Source of the DNA: Patellaria atrata CBS 101060
Lineage: Eukaryota > Ascomycota > Dothideomycetes > Patellariales > Patellariaceae
DNA: 64,000 nt
Reading direction: 5' to 3'
NCBI GenBank assembly: GCA_010093705.1
Contig: MU006095.1
Coordinates: 1,088,816-1,152,815, forward strand
Position 1 is the first letter of the stretch. Each line of letters starts with the position of its first letter. The notes under the pieces are model-generated. The model was not told where the DNA came from. It made no database searches and was given only the letters and a program-made list of their open reading frames with translations. Both the position numbers and the translations under genes were made by a program. Shown in pieces: positions 24,043-35,473 of the stretch.

Positions 24043-24286
24043 TGATTATTTGGGTTGCGGTTCATTCTGTGAGAGAGAATGTAGAGAAGAGTGCATGTAG
24101 GTTGGTCAGATTAGGCGAGTGTTTAGGAAAGGACATAACGTATAGTCAGGGTACGGAAGTTGAAATTTATATAACACGTCACGATCAATCGTGAAATACT
24201 CCGTGGTATTAAAGTATGGTAGTAATGTTTAGCTATAGTAGAGCAAGCCCAACACTGTCATCTTAGGAATGCATCAACAGCACCTA

Positions 24287-27200
24287 TCAATTCCCTACCG
24301 CCAAGCGCTCTTTATTACCCTCATTATCAGATTCATCATCCGTCACCTCACTAGCAACGCTCTCATTGACACTGGGAGCCTTTTCACCCTTCTTCCCAAT
24401 TCTCTTCAAGCTGCCCCAACTGAGGCCACTACTTCTATTCCCACTACTCCCCGTAGCGCTAATCTGCGGGCTACCAGTTCCACTATCCGTGCTTTGTTTG
24501 TGCGCTGGATTACCTCCATCCTCATCCGTCTCATCTGGAGTACCAACCTCACTCGCCTTCTTCGAGAACAACCCTCCCTTTGCATTGAATTTGAATTTGC
24601 TTGAACTGGACTTGCGTGAAAGTTTTTGCATGAGGGATTCCTTACCACTATTTGACGCAAACGGAGTTAGGGATTCTGAAGGAGTGTTGGAGACTGAACG
24701 TTCTAGAGAGTCGCGCGATTCATTTATGGAATCGGCAGTGGAGATAGAACGACCATCTTTGGATTGCCGAGAATGCGGCGGAGATACGTCTTCCTCCTTA
24801 TCTTTGTCCTCCTCTTTTTCTTTCTTACTCTTCTTATCCCGGGAGAAGAAGCTTTTGCTCTTGAAATTAGGAGCAGCAGGATTAAGCTTGGGAGGAGTAG
24901 GCGGAACATTGGCGGAAGAAGACGATGGGCGAGTGCCGATAGGTGCTTGTGTTGGAGATGCCTTGACTTGATCCAAAACTTCATCATCGCCTTCAACGAA
25001 CGAAGCTTCGTGAACAAGGTTAGTTGACGAACCGTATTGAATTGATGGACGGCGGGAAGGGTGGCGGGACCATGAGTTAGTTGTTGTTGTGGCCCAATCA
25101 GGGCCTAAAGGGCTATTCCTTTGCTGTAAACCTTCAATTGGCCAACCGAAACGTGTTTGGCTCTCTGTAGATGGCCGAGGTAAAACGTTTTCGAAAGAGC
25201 TCGTCGAAGCTGGACGGGGTGAAGAAGGTCTTCCGAAACCGAGAGAAGATGGAAGCCAAGGACCGTCCTTAGTGGCGAACATATTGAAAGGTCTCCGTCG
25301 TGGAACTATCTGTTTTGGACTGGCTGTGGAAACTACTTCTCTGGCCCTGCTAGAGGAGTCCGCACCACGTGAAAATGCATTCGACATCTGACCCAGTTTG
25401 TAGTCCATCCAGCTCCCCGAATAGCTACCCCTGCGGAGTTGAGCATCAATAGCTTCTTGCGGGTCTTGTCTAGGCAGCGATTGACTCTGGGTGCCCTTTA
25501 GTGACCCAAGAGGAGGACCATCGTCAGATGTTGTCTTGCCCCTAGGCCGAATACCCAACATACTAGCAAACCTTGATGTTCCTGTTGTAGTACCCAGATT
25601 ACGAAAGGAGCCACTGGCGGACCTAATAGACCTCCGATCACTCTCCGTAAATCCAGCAGAAGGTTCAAAATTAGCTAGATTATTCGAGCTTTCCCTTGGA
25701 CTTGCAAATGGTGAAGGACTGTGTACAGATATCGGCGAACTAGGTCCATGTGCCGTTTGCTCCCAAGCTTCTCGCGCTCCAAGGCCGGGTAATGCACCAA
25801 GACCTGGAAACACATTTGGTTGATTTGTGGCCATCGGCGGAGATCCCGAGCTTTTGGAGGATACCTCACCGCCTAACTGAGGGTCTTCATTCTCCTCAGG
25901 ACCACTGTGATCGTTTTCATCGCCAAACAACCCGGATGGGAGTAGTGCGCCTGCAGCAGGACTCATGGGTGCACCACCAGTCAAACTCTCGATCTCCGCA
26001 TGGGACATGGAAGTCACCGGAGTCAGACCATGTAAGGCCGACCCATTATTGATATTGAAGAACGGGGTAGTGGATTGGAAATTTGGAGAGATACTTGATA
26101 TACTGGAATTGAACGGAGCCACAGAAGACATCGCGAATCCCATAGAAACCGCATCATCGCGGATGTTCGTAGTTCGACGTCGTTGGCTGGTCCTTCTCTC
26201 AGGGGGGATTTTCATGGCCGATGCACGGTTGAACATGTGGGGTTGGCTACCGCGTCTGGTGGTCAAGTAATCTAGCTGTTGCTGGGCTCCCTCATGAATA
26301 GCCTGAGCTTGCTGTAATCCAGTCCATGTAGCCGCATAACGCTGTTGAAGATCTTGAAGTCTTGTCTCCCATTGTCGCTGCTCGAGGATAGGATTGGGTT
26401 CCACGTTCTTCAGCGCTGGACTACCATCTTCTTCGCCCTCTACCCTCTTTCTCTCCTCCTCTAGTTCCTTGATTTGCATTCCTTTTTCGCGAATCTCATC
26501 TTCCAACTGTTTATTGATGCGTTGCTCTTCAGTATGCTTCTCGCGAAGCTCCTGAATTCTGTCTTCTGTAGAGTGCTGTAACTCCTCCTTGGCCTCTTGT
26601 AAACGCTCAACTTCAGCTCTTAATTCGGTCATTTCACGTTCCCAACGTTCCATATCATCATGCATCTTTTTCCTCTCATTTTGTTTCTGGATCAATATCC
26701 TCTCCTTATTGTTCCTCTTCGTTTGTGCAGCAGCAATCTGTCTCTCCAATGCGGCGACCTGTTTTCTGAGATCCTTGCTATTGTCTTCCCGAACTTTAAG
26801 CTGCTCCCTCAACTCATCTCGTTCTTTTAACAGATTGGCCCTCCCTTCTTGGAATTCCTCTTCATCATCGGCGATCTGAGTTTCCAGCTCATCATTTTCA
26901 CGACGCAAATTCTCTAGCTTTTCAGTTAACTGCTGGACAGTTCCTCCCCCTTCAATGGAATCTTCCCGTGATTCACCGACTCCAATAGCGGCTGGCGAAG
27001 AGCGTCTGAGACCGGTACGTCGGCCTGGAATTTGGTTGTTACTATGCTCTCGTACCATCGCGGGAGGTGATACTATTGAGAGTGATGTCTCAAACATAGG
27101 TTTGTACGGCTGAACCTGGGGCGGCGAGGAACAATCACTATGCTCGGTTCCTGATATTTCTCCACTCTGCGTTATTGGATTAAAATGATCATTGGAAGAA

Positions 27201-27744
27201 TGTGGACATGTCTTTACGCGTAATGGAGCGCTTGCGGCCTGGAAATTTGTGGAGTTGATGGCAGCAACCCGCACCACATACGAGTGATTGGGTTTTAAAC
27301 CTGTTACAGTAATCCAATTATGTTGTTTAGATACCTCTCCGACTGTATTACGATTTTATTAGCAAGAGAATGTGTTAACATGTTCGCTTCCAGATAGCGT
27401 ACCGACAATCCCGTTAAGCCGCACCTGGTACTTTACAACACCACTTCGTCCATCGGGGGCCTTCCAGTGCAGTATTATACCGTCCGCTTTTATACCAGCA
27501 AGAGCAACTTCTGGGGTAACAGGGACTTCGAGACCAAGGAGTGTGATAAGCTCGTCAACAGGCTTCACAAGGACAAGATAAGAGCGATAGAATAGCCTAG
27601 GATATTGAAGAGTCAGCAGGGTATGTTTACAGGAAGGTATGGGGATTCCACGAGCAAGAAGGGTATTCAAACTCACCAGAGTAAAGCGGCAATGGTGCAT
27701 ATTGTTCGAAGCCATGAAGAAGTGAAATAAGTGAGAGTCTCCAT
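24287..27744 (-). CDS. N-terminally anchored FN3 and coiled-coil protein
   Basis: Three exons (minus): 27744-27677, 27596-27403, 27342-24287, 1105 residues; the splices give ICTIAALLW-LFYRSYLVLV and NGIV-VGEVSKQ. The N-terminus is one hydrophobic segment (about residues 15-35), so the protein is probably a single-pass membrane protein. A fibronectin type III domain follows (about 50-145: GIILHWKAPD, ITVTGLKPNHSYVVRVAAIN). Then a long charged coiled coil (about 220-450) with heptad-like Glu/Lys/Leu runs, and a disordered Ser/Pro/Gly-rich tail with repeated basic and KKEKEEDKDKEED stretches. I recognise the FN3 architecture from uncharacterised filamentous fungal proteins but know no function. 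Head-to-head with the lipin gene. Confidence 0.85.
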
Positions 27745-28575
27745 GCTGTCGATGCCATCAGCACGCCAATGGACGAACTGCGAAGTGGAGGTCATGGATG
27801 GCCTTTGTTGTCTTTTTATGTCATCTTGAAGTTTGAAGTTTATGATCGAGTGGTGACAAGCGGATGTAGTCTGCTAACCGTGGTACTCGGTTTGTTGTTC
27901 GAAAGACTGGAGGTCGATGAAGTGTATTTGGTGTAGTTTGAATATTAGCAAAGGCGGTGGCACTTTTTTTGGTGGGCGTTGAAAGCTTTCTCGTGGCCGA
28001 TCTGCCGCATGCATGAGACGATGAGCTGCCCGCTTTCCGCCCATGCATAAGGCCAGAATAAGGGCGCCGTATGACCAAAATCGCCGGACCAAACCCCCCA
28101 GCCTAAAGAGCATAAAGTGCATTCCAACAACTCAACAATCTGTTCACCAACCTCCTCCCTCTTCTGAGAAACTGCCTGTATTTCTATTTTCTTCAAATTG
28201 TTCACATAGTTACCATCAATTGACACTTACATTTGACACTTTGACAGCAGAATTCGGACACCTCCGAGTATCCCTGCGCCAATTCTGATACCTTGCACTG
28301 TTCTTGGGTGACGGCATAATACTGCAAGGGCACAAGGGCACCTCGGCCCACCAAACTATCTCATCATCCCATGACCTTCAGCTGAACTCCGTGATATCTC
28401 TATAAACTATCCTACAAGTCCCAGGAGGCCTCCTTGACTTACCACATACCCAACCAACACCTCCTGTCCACATTCTGCGCATACACATCTTCCGACTAGC
28501 ACATATCCCGATTACCTTCGGGGCCCTGCACCCACCCCATTCCTGTCTGCCTTAAGACACATCTTCTTCGGGGAT
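27745..28575. promoter_or_regulatory. Shared 0.8 kb divergent promoter region
   Basis: Lies between the start codons of the minus-strand FN3 gene and the plus-strand lipin gene, so both promoters must be in or near it. Positions 28330-28560 are C-rich with repeated CCAACC/CACC stretches, fitting a lipin leader. No specific operator identified. Confidence 0.6.
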
Positions 28576-31034
28576 ATGAACTACGTGCGCTCCACCTTTG
28601 GCTCAGTCTCGAAGACATGGAATTCTATAAATCCAGCTACGCTCAGCGGTGCTGTCGATGTCATCGTTGTTGAGCATGAAGATGGTAGGCGAACCCGCAT
28701 ATCAAATCCCAGTCAGGCTGTGAGTTACTGACGAAATTACGTTCAGGTACACTAGCATGCTCTCCCTTCCACGTACGATTCGGCAAGATCTCTCTCCTAC
28801 GACCGTACGATAAGAAGGTCGAGTTTACGGTCAATGATGTAAAACAGGATTTTCCCATGAAACTTGGGGAAGGTGGAGAGGCCTTTTTTGTCTTCGAGAC
28901 ATCTGCCAGCATCCCGGAGGATTTACAGACATCTCCTCTCGTTTCCCCAGCTTCCAGTCCTGAACCACGGCCAGTTGAGGTTGTAACTCCCACACAAGAG
29001 CTTCCAGAGCCAGATCTTCTGGACATAACATCTGAGAACAGGCTACCTAGTTTGCGAAGGAACACCACATCACTCAATGCGGAGTCGATTCTTGCATTGG
29101 ACAGTAGTGCTAAGAGCAGATTCGATCTTCCTAGGCCAGTTTCCGGTGACTGGTCTGGCCATATACCTTCGCATTTTGAACGTTCGGTCAGCGAGGACAT
29201 CCTGCCATCAGCAAAACACGATTTAACAAACTTCAATGTCAAAACAGGAGACAAACACTGTGCATCTACCCCCGGTGGATCTGTGATTTCTGATAGCTCA
29301 TCCGCAAGACGTTCTACCAGCCCGCCACCCTTATCCACTAGCGACGCAGTTACCCGTGCTATTAATTTATCCAAAAAGTTATGGACATCAAACATACCAA
29401 CTCAGGTTACTGATAATGGTGACCTGATGCTTGATATGACTGGGTATAAGAGTAGTGAGGACGATGCCCTAAGAGCAGAAGTCGTCGCTAGAAAAATAAT
29501 AGCTGAAGAGCTTGAGGGAAATTACGATATTGGGGCATTAATAGGGGCTGATGAAAAGGGCAATTTATGGATCTATAGTAGTGAGGAAGCTAAAGAAGCT
29601 GCCGCTAGGAAGATGACCCTTGACGGATACAACCCAGCCGCGATGACTTCTTCTGATGCCATATCGGACCCCGGATATCATAGCGATGATGCTCGAAGCG
29701 ATGCTAGCGGTGATACTGTTTCTGGAGACCGTCTACGGAGAGATTCCGATAGCGCCGTTGGCTTGTCTTCGCCTCCTAAATCCCCTGATGCAACGAAGAA
29801 CTATGCCAAAACACTGAGGTTAACTAGTGAGCAACTAAAAACGCTCAATCTCAGACCTGGAGCGAACTCGATGAGTTTTAACGTAAATCGCGCCATATGC
29901 CAAGCAAACATTTTTCTTTGGCATTACGACGTCCCAATAGTGATTTCTGACATTGATGGTACGATCACAAAGTAAGTAGAATTATGTTTAAATATGAGAA
30001 AAGTACTAAATATCAGTAGGTCTGATGCTTTAGGACATGTTCTTAACATGATCGGCCGTGACTGGACACATCTCGGAGTGGCCAAGCTTTATACTGACAT
30101 TGCAGCAAATGGATACAACATATTCTACTTGACTAGCAGATCTGTAGGCCAAGCGGATTCTACAAGAGCTTATCTCAAAGGTGTCATTCAAGATGGCTAT
30201 AGGTTACCTAACGGTCCTGTTATCATGAGCCCAGACCGAACGATTGCAGCGTTACGACGGGAAATCTACCTTCGAAAACCGGAGGTTTTCAAAATGGCCT
30301 GTTTAAGAGATATCAGAAGCTTGTTCGGCAAGAGAGAAACGCCTTTCTACGCAGGCTTCGGAAACAGATTCACAGATGCGTTGAGCTACCGCTCCGTGAG
30401 CATTCCTTCAACAAGGATCTTTACGATCAATTCAAACGCGGAGGTGTCACTAGATGTGCTATCTCTAAATAAATATAAGACCGGATACGCGTCGATGAGA
30501 GAGATTGTAGATCATTTCTTTCCACCTGTGGGTCTACTGGTAAAAGAAGGGGGTGAACAATTTACAGACTTCAATTATTGGAGAGAACAACCCCTCGAGT
30601 TAGACGACTTTACCGACAGTGAGAGCGAGGATAATGGAGACGGTAGAACTTTCCGCGGAAGTATTCGTAGCGAAGATGAAAGATCAGATGTTGGTGACGA
30701 AGACGAGCCGGTAGAAGACCTGGAGGCAAGTTACCTGACACGGTCATCCATCGATGAAGGTGATCTTGGTGACTCGATAATGGAGAGCATCGAAGGCGAT
30801 GATATAGAAAGATCAATAATTCAAGAAGACGAGGGGGGTTATGAAGAAGATGATGAAGAATATGACGACGATGAGGACGCTACCGAGTCTATCACACAAG
30901 ATGTCGACGCTCTTGATCTGGACTCGGAAACACCACCTGCTGGTCCTCGGGGTCCCACACAAAATGATCTGAAGAACCTCGCACAGGTACTTAACTCATC
31001 ACCAGCTCAAGCTCAAGCTCAAGCTTCAGCATAA
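28576..31034 (+). CDS. pah1: Lipin-type Mg-dependent phosphatidate phosphatase (Ned1/Pah1)
   Basis: Dephosphorylates phosphatidate to diacylglycerol at the ER/nuclear envelope, controlling lipid storage and nuclear membrane growth. Three exons: 28576-28684, 28747-29971, 30020-31034, 782 residues. The N-LIP domain begins at the first Met (MNYVRSTFGSV, then CSPFHVRFGKISLLRP). The haloacid-dehalogenase motif DIDGT is at residues 438-442, split from the rest of C-LIP by intron 2 directly after ITK. The C-LIP region continues with HVLNMIGRDWTHLGVAKLY, FYLTSRSVGQAD and the RREIYLRKPEVFKMACL segment. The C-terminus is strongly acidic, then QAQAQA. The linker is Ser/Thr-Pro-rich and a likely phosphorylation target. 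Acceptor 2 is CAG-TAG: the distal site gives TKSDALG, the proximal site adds one residue next to the active site. Confidence 0.96.
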
Positions 31035-31862
31035 CTTCCCAGCACGCTTTTGTCCAAAATATATCCTCAAAACAACGATTCCGGCTATGTCGTTGAGCAT
31101 TTCAGTTTCTGTCTTCCTTGATTCCCCGTCTTATCTCCAAAGGCCTTTGCATTGGGAGGCGTTGTCTCTGTATTTCGTTTATTCCGGCGCCGTTGTTAGC
31201 ACTGCTTCATATCATGCCTGGCGTTGGTCTGATATATCCATAAGCATAGAACTCTGTACTTAGTCTGTACTTCTACTGTACTGTACGAGGTGATAGATGG
31301 TCAGTTTGGTTGTTGTACTCTACTGTACTGTATCTTCACAATGGACTAGATTATGAGAAGATAACCCCTTATCTTAGACTATCATTTACAGCTCTCTCGT
31401 GAGACTGCAGGTACCGCGGAGTGCGTGCAAGCATTTCAGGGGGTAGCTCAAGGGTGCCGGTTCGGATGTTACCAAATTCGGCATAGTGACGCCGCTTCCC
31501 CAAGGTTCCCTTGTTCCTTCCAAAGAATCTGCCCCCAGGCCTCCCAACCAACACCAGAAACATTGCAACTTAAGACATTCTGAATCCAATGCGTACACTA
31601 TAATAATTATGAGAGAAAGGGCGAGAATCTAGACCCATAAGCTACTATTCATGCTAACCTTCGAAACCCATGAAACAGGACCCCCATGGCTTCGGCAGGG
31701 CCCCCACTCCATTGTCCGATAATATCAGGGAGGGGAGCCGATGAGTGACAATATGGCTGTGTATACATGACCATTGGTATAAAGATGACGGTTTCCCAAA
31801 TATTGACAGTTGGGCTCTTTACTCCACTTTCCTCAGGAATTCTATATTTCATTTTACTAACC
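31035..31862. other. Spacer between lipin and scytalone dehydratase
   Basis: No gene. It contains the lipin 3' UTR and the scd1 promoter. Repeated CTGTACT/ACTGTAC words occur at 31254-31333. Confidence 0.6.
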
Positions 31863-32583
31863 ATGGCTGCTGTTGAAAATACGAAGAACTTGTCCTTCGA
31901 GGGTACGCGTTCTCACTCAACAATGAGGAAAGATGAAGTGACAATATTGATCGTGATTGAACAGATTACTGTGGAATCATGACAGCCGTCTTCGAATGGG
32001 CAGATAGCTATGACTCCAAAGACTGGGATAGGTTGCGAAAATGCATTGCCCCAACTCTTAAGGTAGGGTTCGTCACACGGGTCCCTTCCCGTCTATACTC
32101 AACACAATAGTGTCTACATACTGATAATCGCCCCAGATCGACTACCGCTCATTCCTCGACAAAATTTGGGAAGCAATGCCCGCAGAAGAATTCGTAGCCA
32201 TGGCATCTGACCCCAACGTTCTCGGGGATCCCCTGCTCAAGACACAACATTTCATCGGCGGCACGCGATTTGAGAAGATCAGTGACGATGAAGTCGTCGG
32301 TTATCATCAGTTACGAGTACCACATCAGAAGTACACCGATGCGACCAGAACCAAGGTCGCAGTCAAGGGCCACGCGCACAGCACCAACACCCACTGGTAC
32401 AGGAAAGTCGATGGGGTATGGAAGTTTGCTGGGTTGAGTCCTGATATCCGGTGGTACGAATATGACTTCGACAAGGTGTTCGCGAGCGGTCGTGATTCTT
32501 TTGGTGAAGCCAAACAGGCGAGCGGCATCCCAGAGTCGAGCGAGACGCCTGCACTCGCAACAACTGAGCCGGTTGCTGCGTAG
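31863..32583 (+). CDS. scd1: Scytalone dehydratase (DHN-melanin synthesis)
   Basis: Dehydrates scytalone to 1,3,8-trihydroxynaphthalene and vermelone to DHN. Three exons: 31863-31902, 31965-32062, 32137-32583, 194 residues (Magnaporthe enzyme 172). Family blocks in order: [30 protein letters not shown] (active-site tyrosines), [28 protein letters not shown] with the catalytic His, [25 protein letters not shown] with the second His, and [13 protein letters not shown]. The Val of VLGD equals Magnaporthe Val75, the carpropamid-resistance site, and is the sensitive form here. The extra 20 or so C-terminal residues are low-complexity. No polyketide synthase or naphthol reductase lies in the window, so the gene stands alone. 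Confidence 0.96.
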
Positions 32584-32970
32584 TTCAGCTCATGAATGGT
32601 CTATTTCTTACTCTCAGTCAATGTTTTATTGTACGAATAGTGTCTTGATTATATCAGTCAGATACCACGGATATCACTATGAAATTTTTACGAAGAGACG
32701 TCTGGGAACACTTGGGAGGACAAACCGTTACAATTGGCTACAATTTATGACGGAGATTACTCCGTACGACCTATGGAAGAATTTTGTGATATCAATACGC
32801 AAAATGCTCTTCAACCTTGGGTACATACTTTCAATGTCCAAATCGCTAACTCGTATGATTGCATCCAAGATTATAGGCTAATAGGCGTGCTCATTGAATA
32901 TTAATGCATCAGCACTACCGCCCTGTACTATTATTGGAACACAGCCTTCATAGGCCCCACATCATGTGCC

Positions 32971-33002
32971 GTACCTGTACTGTACCTGTACTGTACCTGT
33001 AC
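32971..33002. repeat. 11-base tandem repeat GTACCTGTACT, about 3 copies
   Basis: Three head-to-tail units, last one a base short. Each unit contains overlapping GTAC palindromes. Confidence 0.9.
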
Positions 33003-33777
33003 ACGGTCATTTCCCACGAATTCCCCTAGAAAAGGACGGAAAGTATCTTCAAGCGGGCAACTTCGGAAGATGAAATTTTAGACGAGAGGATCTACTCCAC
33101 TACATTTATGTTTTCTAGTCATGGTGACACAATACCTGTGGCATGGGATATAGTGCAAAAAGAAAATGGCTCGTCGACGGGACCATAGAGCGGGCGTACC
33201 GTAGAAATTGATATACGGAAGTACACGGTTGCCTAATTTTCTTTGAGGGAAGAAAGCGTGAGGCAATCCGGTAAGTTCGGCATGCATCGCACTTTAGATC
33301 TAAACTCGATTGGAGTTGGGTTGAGGTCCGTCAGGAGTCCATCATATCTCATGGTATAGTACCATTATTACGCTCGGTAACCTTGGCCATGGTTGAATGA
33401 CCGAGGTGCCCTGTATCCTTTGAAAACGGTTACCCCAAGAGGTTGAATATTGATATCTCCGCGTCCGAAGATACGTGGTGGTAACAAAGAATAAGATACC
33501 ATTGGGAACAGGGTTCATCCAGAATGGCACAGCTCCGGTGAGTCCAGTCTGCTCAAGGGTGATACAAGGCTCATGTCGTGCATAGAGGAAGATCAGTAGT
33601 TTAAGGTGGATTCAGCAAATAGGATGAGGCGTTGGATACGTGATTTTTGAAAAAAGATTGACTCTCGATCATCGGTGATTCGGTAGATCTGCCAAAGCTT
33701 GATTGACGGGTAAAAATTTCTCGCAGATATAGAACGAGATTCCTCGTCTCGTGAACGGCTGAGTTTGGAAATGGATA

Positions 33778-33823
33778 TACTGTACCATTGTACTGTACCA
33801 TTGTACTGTACCATTGTACTGTG
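33778..33823. repeat. 13-base tandem repeat TACTGTACCATTG, 3 copies plus part
   Basis: Three exact units followed by TACTGT. It shares the TACTGTAC core with the repeat 0.8 kb to the left. Confidence 0.9.
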
Positions 33824-33876
33824 CTAGTAGTTCTACCGGGTTTCTGTTTTCATATCCAAGCTCAAGTTTGTTGGAT

Positions 33877-33931
33877 AGTTCCAGAGAAGTTCCAGAGGAG
33901 TTCCAGAGGAGTTCCAGAGGAGATCCAGAGG
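33877..33931. repeat. 11-base tandem repeat AGTTCCAGAGG, 5 copies
   Basis: Five consecutive units; units 2-4 are exact, 1 and 5 differ by one base. Unrelated in sequence to the GTAC repeats beside it. Confidence 0.9.
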
Positions 33932-34549
33932 AGAAGAACAGCAGGTGAATTGATGGGATGGATATATAACCTGAGATGAGCAAAAAGATACTTTAAAGAA
34001 AGCTACAAGTCACATGATTGAATATTGACATCGATTTCCCTTGTTGAACAACGGCGCGGTTCACGCGTTTTATTGCAGTTTAGGTATGGTGTTGTTGCTC
34101 CCGGTCCTTGGTATTCGTGGTTGGTATGGTTAGTATAATTAGTGGTAGGAAGGCCTCAAAGTCGGCCGTGCTCTCCGTGGTTGCTAACTTTGCTGGCCAA
34201 ACCTCATCCACTACTCGGCATCCACTTCTGCAGCTTTTCCCTTCCATTATTTCCCTCTCGCCTGTTTCGACCTTGGAACCTTCGACCCCTCCTTCTGGTT
34301 CAGGTTCTGCTCATCGCTCATCGCATCCACCTTCTCTCAGCAACCTTGAACCCCAACTCATCATCTCCACGTCCCGGACACTACACATATCTATCTCTTT
34401 TCTTCTCTTTTTCTATCTCTCTGTTGATACTGTTTCTCCTCATCTCGTCTTCCTTTGCGTTGCGGGTCTTGGTGCTTTACTGCTTACCTTCAATATCTGG
34501 AGTCTCAGTCTCGACCTTTTTGCATTGTTGCGGCTCTGCTTGTCATCTG

Positions 34550-34604
34550 GTAAGTGAGTGCTCTTTTTCCTTCATGATTTTTTTTTTATCGCATCATGCT
34601 ACAG
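34550..34604 (+). other. Candidate 5' UTR intron of the RRM gene
   Basis: GTAAGTGAG donor, T-rich interior and GCTACAG acceptor give a 55-base intron of typical size inside the pyrimidine-rich leader. Transcript data would be needed to confirm. Confidence 0.35.
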
Positions 34605-35473
34605 TACCCAATTCGCTCTGTTTCCCTGTCGCCTGCACCTCAACCTCGATCAGCCTCATCCGACCCCGCGGTCTCGCCCAACAACCACTCCCGCGCTCGA
34701 GGTATATTTATACACCCTACGCTCACTGTGCGCATTGCAATGTTGCTCCCAATGACTTCGTCATCGCTTCAACATTCGACCTTCACATGAGATCCTTTCA
34801 CAAACTCCCAGTTTAACCGAAGGCCTACTGTCACCCCAGGGCACACGCTTTCGGCGCAACCTTTTTTGTACTTTGTACATTCCCCTCTTATCCAGCGCTA
34901 GTCCTGTAACCTCGTCATTCACCTATCTGTGTTCATAAAGCGTCCGTTCGGATTGCATTGCGACATGCGCATGCGCATGTGATTCTCCAAAGTGTCACCT
35001 AAGCTCACATTCGCATCTAGGTTCGCAAGTGACCTACCTATTCTACAGCGTCGAATATCCTTCAATCAAACAAACCTTCATTCACGGATATCACGCGCTT
35101 TCGAGGTTCGGTCAACACAATCTTATCCCCGTACTTAAGAGTTCGTCCGCCAGCCAAATTTCTACGGGCAATAAACTTTTATCCACATTCTCATTCGACG
35201 TAATCTACGTACCACACAACCGTACCTGCATCCGCTGTCTCACTTTTATAATCTGGCGAACGGCTTATAGCTCTATTCTTCCGCTGCTTGTATGCTACGT
35301 CATTCGGGATCCAGCCTATAACTGCACAACTTCCGCTAACCAATCCGGCGCAGACTTTAGAACTACTACCCTTCGCTCTCTTGCAACGGTTTCGCACGAG
35401 TCTTCGACTTTCTTTGCGCAGTTCAATTTATCACTAGTGTTCATCTAGCTACTAGCAATACCTCGCAGTCAAG

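Larger units (their letters stand above)
32584..35473. other. 2.9 kb spacer with short tandem repeats and long RRM-gene leader
   Basis: No supported gene. The left 1.4 kb is AT-rich and carries three separate tandem repeats. From about 34140 to 35470 the + strand is rich in pyrimidines (TTCTCTTT, TCTTCC runs), which fits a long 5' leader of the RNA-binding gene starting at 35474. Open frames here (34108-34557 and others) reflect this composition. Confidence 0.55.

Noticed and set aside
34108-34557. 149-codon frame resembling a membrane protein
   Set aside because: Hydrophobic only because the DNA is pyrimidine-rich; it lies in the probable leader of the RRM gene and has no family match.
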